The position numbers and the translations under genes were made by a program. A stretch of 64,000 bases of DNA from contig NC_068576.1 in the NCBI RefSeq assembly GCF_025698545.1, forward strand, positions 54,160,390 to 54,224,389. Reading direction: 5' to 3'. Shown in pieces: positions 53,331-64,000 of this stretch. The notes below the pieces were generated by a model that saw only the letters and a list, made by a program, of their open reading frames with translations, was not told the origin of the DNA and did not search any database. The stretch comes from Gossypium raimondii (lineage: Eukaryota; Streptophyta; Magnoliopsida; Malvales; Malvaceae). Every line of letters begins with the position of its first letter. Within the stretch, counting starts at the first letter, position 1.

Positions 53331-56300
53331 CCGCTTCCTCCGCATTTCATCAAGTGGTCATGCTAAAGACATAAACAGTCATAGATAATTATGAGATACA
53401 ATCCTTCCGAATGGGATAAGAGAATTCAGTTTATGTTAATTTTGTCCTCTTTCTTCTAGGTTTTTTTTTTTTCTGACTTTTTAATCTTTTTGTTACGTTA
53501 AAAAGAGATAGTATCAATGGGGATGGGATGGCTAAATAAATATAATACTAGTAATTTTTATTAGATCCGATATCGAACGACTGAAAATTTTATAAATAAT
53601 TAAAAATTTTTAATTTGTACAAAACCTAACAATATGTATGATCTACATGAATTAATTATAAAATAATTAGAACCATCTCTACGTCCTTACTCCCTTTTTT
53701 TATATAATTCTTAAACTACCCATAAACACCCTCAACCCTTAGATCGGACGATCACACATACTTAAGCAGTCTTAAACCAACATCCTCCTAATTAGTACAT
53801 TACAAGAGTAATGATGTAGACCGAGTAAACACTCAATCAACTTTGTGTAGTAATTATGAAATAATAAAAATCTAGGCGTATATTATATTATATATATACG
53901 AGATGAAACGGAAATATGCAAGTATGGAATGGATCCAAAACGAGGATGAGGGTGAAAGCAATTTTCAACCTAGGGGAGGATGCTCATTTGACTTGTGTCT
54001 TCCACATAAAAGATGTTCAAAATTTCACATTATTAAAACACCATATAAAAACTTTTATTAGTTTGAGGTCGTCGACCCAATGAAAACAAGAAGAAGCATG
54101 TAATAGAAACATGCATGGTAATTATAAATACATAAATATATAGTGTTGGACCAAGAACCACACACCCCAACCTTGTCGAATTTGACGTACATTGCTATAC
54201 ATGTTTTTATGGGAGAGCAAAATTTAAATAAGGTGGTTTACAAATGGGGGCAGTGTCCAAGGAAGCTACATGGATCCTTCGTGTTTTGTTTTGTTTGCCT
54301 TTAAATTTTTGGCATTTTCGAAACTCACAAATACCAAAACAACATTTCCTTCTTCTTCGTCAAATAATGGGATCTCAAAACACTTGGATCAATGAAGCAT
54401 TGATGGATATTGCTTGTTTCTAGTAGCTCGGTTTCGTTTCTCAAGGTCTTCGCTGATTGTAGTGATTTAAAATTTGGTTACTTTCTAGACTCTTTATCAC
54501 CGACAACAATATTATATATACTTTTAAAATCATTTATGAATTATTTTTATTTTACTATATATTAAATATTTTGTTTTCTTTTATGCTAATCGCAGAATGG
54601 TAACAATAAGTAATATCGATGAAATTAGAAAGATTCATAATGACTACTTCCAAGATTGGTAGGTGAAATTCAAGCACATTTAGAGAGATAGTAACAAAGT
54701 TGCTGGCTGTGTAATTAAAGCAGCTGAAAGTGGTTTGGGTCAATGAATGATCATTGAAGAACCTCCACTTTTTGTTCGTGGTTTGTTGGTGGAAGATATT
54801 CTATCTTTTTGTTTTTGTAAAGAATTAAAAGCGTAATATTAAGATTTCTTTAGGCTTGTCCAAACTGCTTTTTCTATAAATTAAAAGAAATACTGCTTTT
54901 TATATTTTGGTTTCTTATAAATTTCGGTAGTGAATTATTTTTCATAAAAGTTATGTTTGATTTACAGTTAAAATCATCCAAATTTAATTAAATCGGTAAA
55001 TAATAATTTAATTTGATGAAGGATCCTAAAATTGACACATAAAATAAAGGTGTAGAACTTCTATTTTGATTGACTTACAAAAACATGATTGATCATAAAC
55101 GTGACATTAAGTAGATCTTAGGCATTACAAAAAAAAAAAAAAAGAGGTTCGTTATAATTTAAAGTTTAGAATTTTGAGTTTATAACTAATGACAATGTTA
55201 TATCTCTCTAACTTTGGACACATGTCAATATAGCAAGCCATTTGAGAAGTGTCCATAAACCATTCTTCGCTTTTGGTTTCCTTGATGGTTATTAGGTAAC
55301 CCATGTTTCGAACGGTCTATCTCCAATCAATCCCTAATCTCTTTAGAAAGGTTTTGGTCAATCGCTTCTGAGGTTAAGTCATTCGTCCCTATGAACAAAC
55401 TACTAGTTTCCTTTAGAAAGGCATTGTCCATTCACCTTTATAAACAAACACCAACACGTGAACACACCATTTATATATCACAATTCAAAAGGAATGGTAC
55501 TGAGTCCCATCACGTACATCCCCTCATGCATTCCATGATGATGGTTTATTGGTAGTAGGTTTACTAAGTCAGCACTACCAGACAAAGGACCTTCAACTGT
55601 ATATACCCTTTAGCACGATGAAGGAGGGATCAAACCTTAGGCAATCACAACAACCTTATTGTACTCAACCTCCTACTTTGAGCTCTCAATCCCCTTCCTC
55701 TTTGCCTAGCACAACACCACCACATCCTCTTCCTTGTCTCTTCCCTTATTGATACTCTCGTCAACAGTTATAATTCTTATAATTGTTGGCAAATACTAAA
55801 CAAAAAAAGAAGAAGAAAAAAAACTTATCTCAATCACCATGATTAGATCAATCTGATTGATAACAATTTAGATATCATACCAATCTGAATTATTCAATCA
55901 CCATGATGATTCGAAAATGTTGTAATATCAAACAAGATTAATTATATCACAAATATTTATCTATGAACTAATTGTTGACTGATAATCCAAAGTTGAACCT
56001 TTGCCTTCATTCTTTTTACTACTCATGAGTTTCTTTTCTTCTAATTGACTAGAATGTGTTAATTCCTTCTGATTGACTGAGATGTTCTTATATGTTAAGC
56101 TTGCCTTGTAGGGTCCTGCATTTGTTGGCTAAAACATCTTTATCCAACGTGGCTATGTCCAAGGATCATGCGGCTACTATTGCATCTTTTGTCTTATTCG
56201 GACTTTCTCAATTTACGGTGCTTACCTTAAAGTGGCAAGTGTAGCATTGTAGCTGTTGAGTTTGATGAGCTCGTTGGGTGACTTATTTCCTGAGCGTTAT

Positions 56301-57409
56301 TACAGGTTTTTGAACCTAGGATAGCAATTATTCTTACATCACAAATTTGGGGAGCGAGATGGGTTGCCGAAGTTTTAATCCTTGCTCTTTGGTGCCAACT
56401 AACAATAACTCCAACTATGGCCATGTCGGTATTTACATATAAAATAATAAAGCATAGTATATATAACTGTGAAAATTATACGTGGGTTCAAGTGCCAATG
56501 GATTTTCATCATACGTTGGTTCTTCAACGATGTAGTAGGATTTGCTCTTGAAGGGGAAAAAGATTTAAAGATGTGTTAATTCTTCAGCACCCAAAGAATA
56601 CAATAGTTTTGCATTATTAGCAAAATACACTCTAACAGACTAATAACATTCAATATATCTGATTTCTTATTTTTCTATACATTCATGAGACATATATAAA
56701 CTTATTCATTAGAGTCAATTGCATCATCCTCATAATGAATCAAGAGTCTAATAATCAATGATATAATTTTGCTAATAGATCAAAAGTTTATACAATCAAG
56801 CTTTAAGTTGTAGCAAAGCTTGATCTTCTCTTAGTAAGATTTTGCAGACTCGAAGTTCTCTTTAAAATATTCCTAAAAAATCAAAAAACTCGAAGAAATT
56901 ATGAAGATTACTGCTCTTCAATCTTGTTCAAGTGACAAAATTGAATCTAAACTTGTTTTCTTTAGTATCAAGCATAGCTGGCCATTGAAGTAAAATTATC
57001 CTTCCATCAAAGATCAAGTCTAGACGACACTTGGATCAAAAAGTTCTTCCCAATCTGGTTGCATCAAGTCAAGTTTTGATGACCATTAAAGTAGACTCAA
57101 CCATCTTAGATCAAGTCTCAGAGACCCTTGAATCCAAACTCTCTCCAAACCAATTTTCAAGATCAAGTTTCAATTATCCTTGAAGTAGACATTATTAATT
57201 CAAGATTAAGTCTCAAAGACCTTTGAGTCCAATTACTTGAAATTTAACTACTTTTTTTAAAAAAAAAATTATATATTAATTTGACTTTTTAAAATCTAAA
57301 ATTATATATTTTATAATCTTATAAAAATGTATTTTTAAACTTGTTTTTCTAATTATACATCATATATATATATTTTACATTTTTAATCAATATAATATAG
57401 ATATAAAGG
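53331..57409. other. Intergenic region with a degenerate tandem repeat
   Basis: No gene can be supported. A frame at 55549-55752 is rich in Gln, Pro and Ser but matches nothing I know, and it lacks neighbouring exons. 56982-57240 is a degenerate repeat (separate entry). The rest is AT-rich. Confidence 0.5.
56982..57240 (+). repeat. Degenerate tandem repeat, about 100-base unit
   Basis: Three starts with 'ccattgaagta', 'ccattaaagtagac' and 'tccttgaagtagac' (56982, 57083, 57177). Each is followed by 'agatcaagtct.aga.ac.cttg.atc', and the first two by 'ccaa...caagtttt/caagttt'. Units are about 101, 94 and 64 bases. Confidence 0.6.
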
Positions 57410-58950
57410 TGATACGAACTCGTTTCGTGATGTTTTGAGTCGTATGTGTTGCCCAATCGTGAATTGAGTAAGGATGGATTCGTTTCGGTTTTAAAATGAA
57501 ACAAAATAGAGATAATGGCTTCAAACAAAGGTAATAAACAAAATAAAGAGGAAACAATAACAAATTAATTGGCTAAGACCGAAAATGAACCAACAATAAC
57601 GAATTGTTGACCGAATCTCAAAATGGTCTTTAGGTGTTTTTCGGTTAAAGGAAACAGAAAAGAACCTTGACCCACTATCAACTATGATAGGAACCAAAGG
57701 TATATTGAACGCCACACCAAAGGTGATAAGTTCAGCAACAAAGAAAAGATGGACGCCACAAGCTATGCTTGATAAGTCAAATCAACTCGGAAAGAACAAA
57801 AAGAATTGGATAGCTCACAATTCAAATATTTCATCTATATTCAGCAAAAAGTTTTTCCCCTCTATGGCTGATTACATCTATTTATAATGCTAGAACAAGG
57901 TAACCGAATGGTCAAAACATCCACTTAATGTGCCATAAAAAGCGATGTCTTTTCTTATTCTTTGAACCAAATAACTCTTTCCATAAAATCACTTTAATTC
58001 AAATGATTTGAATGTCTTTAATGGCTTAGAAAATGACTCTTGAGTTGTCCTTGGCTAGTTGAATAGTCACCATCTCTTAACCTGCTCCTTAATGACATTC
58101 AAAGGCTTGATTAATTTCTCTTGAAAGCTCCAAAACGGCTGGAAGTGGAAGAGTTGTTGCTGAATTTTAAAGGGCATAAAATGCTCTTTAAAAACTCCTT
58201 TAATGATTTTTAAGCTCCCTTTATAACAGCCCTTTAATTGTAACTCAAAAGAACTTGAACGACCACTTAATTAAATGTGTAATGACCTTGAATTGTAACC
58301 ACTATAAGCTAAAACTCACCTGCAATAAACACATTAAAATGAGTTTATTAAACAAATGAAAACACTTATTTATCATAACAAACATTAAACTTACTTAAAT
58401 AAATGAACTAAAACATATATGCAATAATTATTCCAAGAACTAGTTTAATTAAAGAAGCATAATTTAAAAACTTAATTTATGCATCAATAAATAATCCTAG
58501 GAACTAGATCAATTAAGAACAACACTTATTAAATAAAGTTCAACAAAAACACTTATTAATTAAAACTAAGATGAGTTGAATAAATGTCCAGAACTCATTT
58601 ATTAAACTAAGATGCTAAAATGCATGGTTTTGAAATGCAAATTTAACTAACATGAAAGTTACATAATTAAACTAACTTGACTTAATTTAATGATGCAAAC
58701 TTAACTAACATGAAAGTTACATAATGCATGACTTTATTAAATGCGAACACATATTAATGATGTGCAAACTATGACATAATTAAAAACACAAACTAAAATA
58801 ACTAAAATTAATGAATCAAAGTCCTTTTTTCCAAAGACCAAATTGACAAACTAAAATTAAAACTTCATTTTGCACTTGGGCCCCTCGAGTTTGGACCAAT
58901 CTCGGTAGCATCGAGTTGTGTCGTAACATGATGCGACCGGGATCGCATCA
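57410..58950 (-). repeat. 3' LTR (left copy) of the retrotransposon
   Basis: 1541 bases, TGATACGAACTCG...GGGATCGCATCA on the plus strand. It matches 61661-63203 with about 15-20 substitutions and single-base indels counted by eye (for example 'cccctctatgg' against 'cccctttatgg'). Confidence 0.96.
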
Positions 58951-58963
58951 TACCCTCCCTCTT
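58951..58963 (-). promoter_or_regulatory. Polypurine tract of the retrotransposon
   Basis: The minus strand reads AAGAGGGAGGGTA directly before the TGATGCG start of the 3' LTR. This is the expected primer for plus-strand DNA synthesis and it fixes the element's orientation. Confidence 0.8.
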
Positions 58964-59054
58964 GAAAACGATTTGTCCTCAAATCGGGCCACTTGCTCAA
59001 GAAAAAGTTTTCAAGATCATGACCCCTTTGTTCATGATCCGCATGCAATTATTT

Positions 59055-59393
59055 TCAAAATTCGAGAACCACAAATGGCTTGGCAAGAAAGAAGGTCATT
59101 TGCATGCCATCCTCTTTAGGAGGGTACCACCTAACATCGTCACCTACAAAACAATAAAACAAATTAGTGACACAATGAAGGTTAAACACAAAAGAACTTT
59201 CCAGGATTTTAGTCACAACTTGAACAAATAAACTCAAAAGAACAACACATGAATCAATACCGGGATCAAAAACAGAAATTGGTTTTACCTTTTTCTTCGA
59301 TGGAAACAAACCTGATTCACAAGGTATTTGAAGATTATAGTTTTGAAAATTAGAATTCCATGGTCCAAATCCTTGAACAATGATATGGAACAA
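59055..59393 (-). other. Open stretch at the 3' end of the internal region, unrecognised
   Basis: A 112-codon open stretch with no ATG, in a different frame from the gag-like frame. It contains no motif I recognise. It is probably decayed coding sequence of the element and may not be translated. Confidence 0.3.
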
Positions 59394-59421
59394 GATTCAC
59401 GGATCAAAGACAAAGTTTTGT

Positions 59422-61143
59422 TCACCATTTCAATTTGACCGAAAAATTTGTGGCTAGTAACTTATGAAGAACTTGAAGCACATTAAAGTTAAAATCATGC
59501 AACACATATTCGAATCCATTAAGCAACAATATACAGCAACCTCCAGAATAAAAAATTTGATTTTGACTTGGCAAGCCAACGAAATTCACATGTTTGGTTT
59601 TCGAAATAAATAAAGATAAAACTTGAAGCAAATAGAAGGGGTCAACACATTGATTCAAAATACAATTTTGGTACTCACCTTCGCTTGACGTCAACTTAGG
59701 AATACAGGCTCCGGGTTTAAAAACATGGTTTTGACTGGTCGTTCCGTAACGTAACAAAAACTTCACTTTCACCAAGACATCACACATGCCAAATAAAGAA
59801 GATGTAGGCAAAAATAAATTTAAACAATCAAATCTCTCAAATCTCATGCAAATATACGAAGATCTCACACTAAGAGTTAAAAATTTTTCATTACCATCAC
59901 GATCAAACAGATTGAGTGTTTCACATGAAAGCTCTTTATCAAACATGATCAGATTTTGTATTTGTGGATTTAATCGAACAACATCAAAAGATTTTTCCAC
60001 ACAAAACTTATTGAGTGAACAACTCTTCATGCCTCCACTTAAAACGAATTTATCAATCTCAAATAGCAAGTAACAATTAACCAAATCAAAATAAGGAGGT
60101 CTTTTAAAAACTAAGTTATCGGAAATTTTACCAACAACTTTCAAACCTGATTGCCATGATTCATTGACTAAAAACTCCTTACCTTGCTTACCTTTAAGCG
60201 CTTGAACCTTACCTTTTTCGATCAAATGGAATCGTCTCTCATCAGGAAGGTAATGAAGTTCAAACTTGTCATTTGAATCTCTAGAAACCTGGAAAGAAGA
60301 AACAATACGAGGACAACTCGCAGATTGGTTAGTAAAAACATTCCTCGCTTTTTCTTGTTGAGTTTCATCTTTTCCACTCGTTTCTTTTCAACTTCTCTTC
60401 TTTTCCACAATCTCTTTGTTTGTTGAAAACTCACTTTCACTCATCAATTCTCTTTCATTTTCAACAACACTTGTTTCTCGCACTCCTTCTTTTCTTTCTC
60501 CAATCTTTTTCTCTTTTTCAATTTTTGTTTCTTTTTTAGTTTCTTTTTCTCTCGTCACTCTTTTTCTTCTCTCAACTTTATTACAAAATGGAGATAATAT
60601 AAAAGAATCAGAACAATAAACTTTTCGTTGGAAAGAAGTGGAAGAATCTTCATAAAAGTCACGATCAACTCTTCGTGAATAAACCTCCATGGATGAGTTC
60701 TTATACGAAGCACATTCAATTCTTCGTAAGGATTTTTCCGTAGATGAATACTTTGATGCATACGAAGAATGACTTGTGCTTTCTCGTTCATTACCTTGAT
60801 AGGCTTCAAACTCGTAGCTGGATTTATTTCGGCCTAAATTCCTTGAAGAATAGGAATCTGGATAAGGGTCTCTTTTCACATATTCGTCGAATGTTCGTCT
60901 CCTTGATGATCCTATTTCCGTCCTTTCATTTGGATAAATTTGCTCCCGTTGGGTTCTTGCTCGATGACTCCGCTCTTCGACACGATCCAATCGTTTCTTG
61001 ATGGGTTTGAGTTTTCGATCAAATAAATGCTCCATTTCATGCGTAAAGGCTTGGAGTGTAAAATCTGGCACACTTCCTCCAACAATTCTTACAGGACGGA
61101 ATCCAACTCCCTTGTCTGAATTTTTTTCCAGACTTCGTGACAT
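59422..61143 (-). pseudogene. Gag-like frame interrupted by one in-frame stop
   Basis: From the ATG at 61143 a 251-codon frame runs to TGA at 60390-60388. The same frame then continues open, without needing another ATG, for 321 codons to 59422. The distance (918 bases between the two open segments' starts) confirms a shared phase. The first part has a helical segment typical of plant gag N-termini (FTHEMEHLFDRKLKPIKKRL) followed by a very basic, Ser/Arg/Glu-rich tail. The second part is Phe/Leu/Cys-rich with no zinc knuckle or protease motif that I can find. The TGA may be a disabling mutation or, less likely, a readthrough site. Confidence 0.65.
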
Positions 61144-61646
61144 TTTTTAAAGAACTCACAACAAAGAATCTCACTATCCACTCACAAAGAAATCTCACAA
61201 ACTTGGCTTTTTTTTCTCTCTCAAATAAACTCACTACTCTCTCGCCTCTTTCCACTCACTCCTCCTCTCTAAGTTCTTAGGAATTATTTAAACTTAAAAA
61301 GCAGTTGTTGTGGGTCGGCTTACAACCTTGATGTTTGGGCTTGGTAAGAATATTACAAAGGAAAGTAGGCTTGAAACAAAGAAATGAAAATGTTTGGTGT
61401 GGCGAAAAAGTAGAAGGTAGTAATAACTAAAATTTGGGCAGCAAACAACAACAAAATTTCAAAACTAGCTTCTTCTTTTTTTTTCACGATTTTTTTCACG
61501 ATTTTTTTTCAACTTGATATCCAATCTTTTGAGTTTGAATGGAAACTTTTTTTTTTGAATTTTTTCGATTTTTTTTTGAAATTTTTTTCGAAGATGCTAC
61601 TTTACCGTATTGCCGACAATGTCGATTCTTACTCCAAATTCGCTAG

Positions 61647-61657
61647 CTCTGATACCA
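61647..61657 (-). promoter_or_regulatory. Primer binding site for initiator tRNA-Met
   Basis: The minus strand reads TGGTATCAGAG, three bases after the 5' LTR end. It is the exact complement of the tRNA-iMet 3' end CTCTGATA plus the added CCA, and that same tRNA gene is at 22527-22598 in this window. Confidence 0.92.
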
Positions 61658-61660
61658 ATT

Positions 61661-63203
61661 TGATACGAACTCGTTTCGTGATGTTTTGAGTCGTATGTGT
61701 TGCCCAATCGTGAATTGAGTAAGGATGGATTCGTTTCGGTTTTAAAATGAAACAAAATAGAGATAATGGCTTCAAACAAAGGTAATAAACAAAATAAAGA
61801 GGAAACAATAACAAATTAATTGGCTAAAACCGAAAATGAACCAACAATAACGAATTGTTGACCCGAATCTCAAAATGGTCTTTAGGTGTTTTTCGGTTAA
61901 AGGAAACAGGAAAGGAACCTTGACCCACTATCAACTATGATAGGAACCAAAGGTATATTGAACGCCACACCAAAGGTGATAAGTTCAGCAACAAAGAAAA
62001 GATGGACGCCACAAGCTATGCTTGATAAGTCAAATCAACTCCGAAAGAACAAAAAGAATTGGATAGCTCACAATTCAAATATTTCATCTATATTCAGCAA
62101 AAAGTTTTTCCCCTTTATGGCTGATTACATCTATTTATAATGCTAGAACAAGGTAACCGAATGGTCAAAAACATCCACTTAATGTGCCATAAAAAACTGA
62201 TGTCTTTTCTTATTCTTTGAACCAAATAACTCTTTCCATAAAATCACTTTAATTCAGCTGATTTGAATGTCTTTAATGGCTTAGAAAATGACTCTTGAGT
62301 TGTCCTTGGCTAGTTGAATAGTCACCATCTCTTAACCTGCTCCTTAATGACATTCAAAGGCTTGATTAATTTCTCTTGAAAGCTCCAAAACTACTGGAAG
62401 TGGAAGAGTTGTTGCTGAATTTTAAAGGGCATAAAATGCTCTTTAAAAACTCCTTTAATGATTTTTAAGCTCCTTTATAATGACCCTTTAATTGTAACTC
62501 AAAAGAACTTGAACGACCACTTAATTAAATGTGTAATGACCTTGAATTGTAACCACTATAAGCTAAAACTCACCGCAATAAACACATTAAAATGAGTTTA
62601 TTAAACAAATGAAAACACTTATTTATCATAACAAACATTAAACTTACTTAAATAAATGAACTAAAACATATATGCAATAATTATTCCAAAGAACTAGTTT
62701 AATTAAAGAAGCATAATTTAAAAACTTAATTTATGCATCAATAAATAATCCTAGGAACTAGATCAATTAAGAACAACACTTATTAAATAAAGTTCAACAA
62801 AACACTTATTAATTAAAACTAAGATGAGTTGAATAAATGTCCAAGAACTCATTTATTAAACTAAGATGCTAAAATGCATGGTTTTGAAATGCAAATTTAA
62901 CTAACATGAAAGTTACATAATTAAACTAACTTGACTTAATTTAATGATGCAAACTTAACTAACATGAAAGTTACATAATGCATGACTTTATTAAATGCGA
63001 ACACATATTAATGATGTGCAAACTATGACATAATTAAAAACACAAACTAAAATAACTAAAATTAATGAATCAAAGTCCTTTTTTCCAAAGACCAAATTGA
63101 CAAACTAAAATTAAAACTTCATTTTGCACTTGGGCCCTCGAGTTTGGACCAATCTCGGTAGCATCGAGTTGTGTCGTAACATGATGCGACCGGGATCGCA
63201 TCA
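61661..63203 (-). repeat. 5' LTR (right copy) of the retrotransposon
   Basis: 1543 bases, same ends as the left copy. Contains a short open frame (61937-62140 on the plus strand) also present in the left LTR; it is a by-product of the repeat, not a gene. Confidence 0.96.
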
Positions 63204-64000
63204 AAAGGATACGTGGCCAGTTAACGTCGGTCAATGCTAACGGTCAATCAACGGTCTTAATATTATTATTTTCTATTTTTAAAAGTTAAATTTAAATTTT
63301 TTATTTTTAATAAATTTAAATGTCATGACTCTTTTTCATTGGTTAAAGTTGTCTAACAGTTTATTTAACCCCCGTTACAAAATGGAAAAAAGAAATAGAG
63401 GAAATTGATACTTTAAATACCACAATAAAAAGTTTAGGTATGAAAATGGAGAAATAAGTACACTTAAAAAGCTGAATTGGAAATTAAACCTAAAAAGAAT
63501 GAAGTTGGAGACATTATGAATAATTACCACTCAGTTTCATTATATTTATAAGTTTGAGAAATGAAAATTGTGTGGTTGCAACCTGCAAGTGTAAAGTACG
63601 AAATGATGAAAGCTTGTGGGCATAATTTAAAAATGTAAGAGCCCTCTTAAACTTGTGCCAAATAAAATATTATCAAATCTAAATTTTGAAAAATAAGTTT
63701 AACAAAATACTAATAATAGCTTGAAATTGAAGCGAAAAAAGTTATAATCAAAACGCATACACATGACTGTCTAATTGAATAATTTGGACACAACTATTTA
63801 TAGCAATTTGCACTTATTTGAAGAGAAAGGCAGCCCAAATTGCCAGCATAAAAGTTTGTGAAAGATGTCAAAAAGAACTGTCCGGAGGTACAGTAAGAAA
63901 GGACAATAGGTGGTTAAATTATTTTAGTTGCCTAATTTTAAAAAATTACAAAATAGTCATTACATTATTCATAAGTTTTCATTTAAGTCATTGAATTATT
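63204..64000. other. AT-rich intergenic DNA
   Basis: No gene. The stretch after the target duplication ('gttaacgtcggtcaatgctaacggtcaatcaacgg') and 'aaaatggaaaaaagaaatagaggaaattgatac' resemble dispersed repeat fragments, without clear ends. Confidence 0.45.

Larger units (their letters stand above)
57410..63203 (-). mobile_element. Complete LTR retrotransposon, non-autonomous (gag-like only)
   Basis: 5794 bases with two long direct repeats, TG...CA ends and a perfect AAAGG target duplication (57405-57409 and 63204-63208). Orientation is minus. The primer site lies next to the right-hand LTR and the purine tract next to the left-hand LTR. The internal 2.7 kb holds a gag-like frame split by one stop and no recognisable protease, reverse transcriptase, RNase H or integrase. 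It therefore must borrow enzymes from another element. The LTRs are about 99% alike by eye, implying a recent insertion. Confidence 0.95.

Noticed and set aside
53331-53480. Extending the plastid insert through this stretch
   Set aside because: It looks plastid-like in style, but I could not match it to a particular plastid region, so the limit was left at psbJ.
55549-55752. A Gln/Pro/Ser-rich 67-codon frame as a gene
   Set aside because: No ATG context, splice partner, repeat copy or domain supports it.
57684-57887. 67-codon frames repeated at 57684 and 61937
   Set aside because: They are the same sequence within the two LTRs.
59422-60225. A separate 267-codon gene starting at 60225
   Set aside because: The first codon is TTG, not ATG, and the frame is open further upstream to the TGA at 60388, so this is the second part of the gag-like frame.

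Overview
This is a nuclear segment of a dicot plant genome. Intron-rich housekeeping genes sit among AT-rich intergenic DNA, solo LTRs and a complete LTR element, together with a large decayed insert of plastid DNA. The protein sequences and the TGTAACA-type gypsy LTRs look like cotton (Gossypium, Malvaceae). That assignment rests on recognition, not on a search.

Layout. 1-5080 is AT-rich with a foldback element. 5297-8035 (+) is a six-exon POB1/LRB-type BTB-BACK gene. 8844-10331 (-) is an intronless cytosolic-type 6-phosphogluconate dehydrogenase. 11531-15727 (-) is a seven-exon mitochondrial-type translation initiation factor IF-2. 20423-22144 (+) is an eight-exon glucose-6-phosphate 1-epimerase. 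22527-22598 (-) is an initiator tRNA-Met gene. These are ordinary, apparently intact genes. The dehydrogenase and the epimerase both handle hexose phosphates, but nothing shows that the neighbours work as a unit.

23.7-46.1 kb is the unusual part. It holds an array of ubiquitin-conjugating-enzyme (E2/UBC) sequences. There is a pseudogene split by a 2.3-kb solo LTR, a lone first exon cut by a nest of opposed LTRs, and a 4.8-kb tandem segmental duplication. Each duplicate carries an apparently intact gene with TWO fused UBC domains (295 and 292 aa). All four domains have lost the catalytic cysteine (His, Gly, Gly and Arg in its place). Most exons of the two copies differ several times more than the introns beside them, and almost every exon difference changes an amino acid. 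That points to a catalytically dead, fast-evolving double-UBC family. I consider it the candidate novel system of the window.

47.5-53.4 kb is a mosaic nuclear copy of plastid DNA (NUPT). It joins rps12 3' exons, 16S rRNA, infA-rpl36-rps11-rpoA and psbJ, which come from at least three separate plastid regions. All are decayed. 57410-63203 is a young complete LTR element on the minus strand, with 1.54-kb LTRs, an AAAGG target duplication and an initiator-tRNA-Met primer site. It has a gag-like frame interrupted by one stop codon, and no recognisable polymerase.

Exon boundaries were set by eye from GT-AG sites, frame continuity and remembered family sequences. Divergence figures are hand counts.
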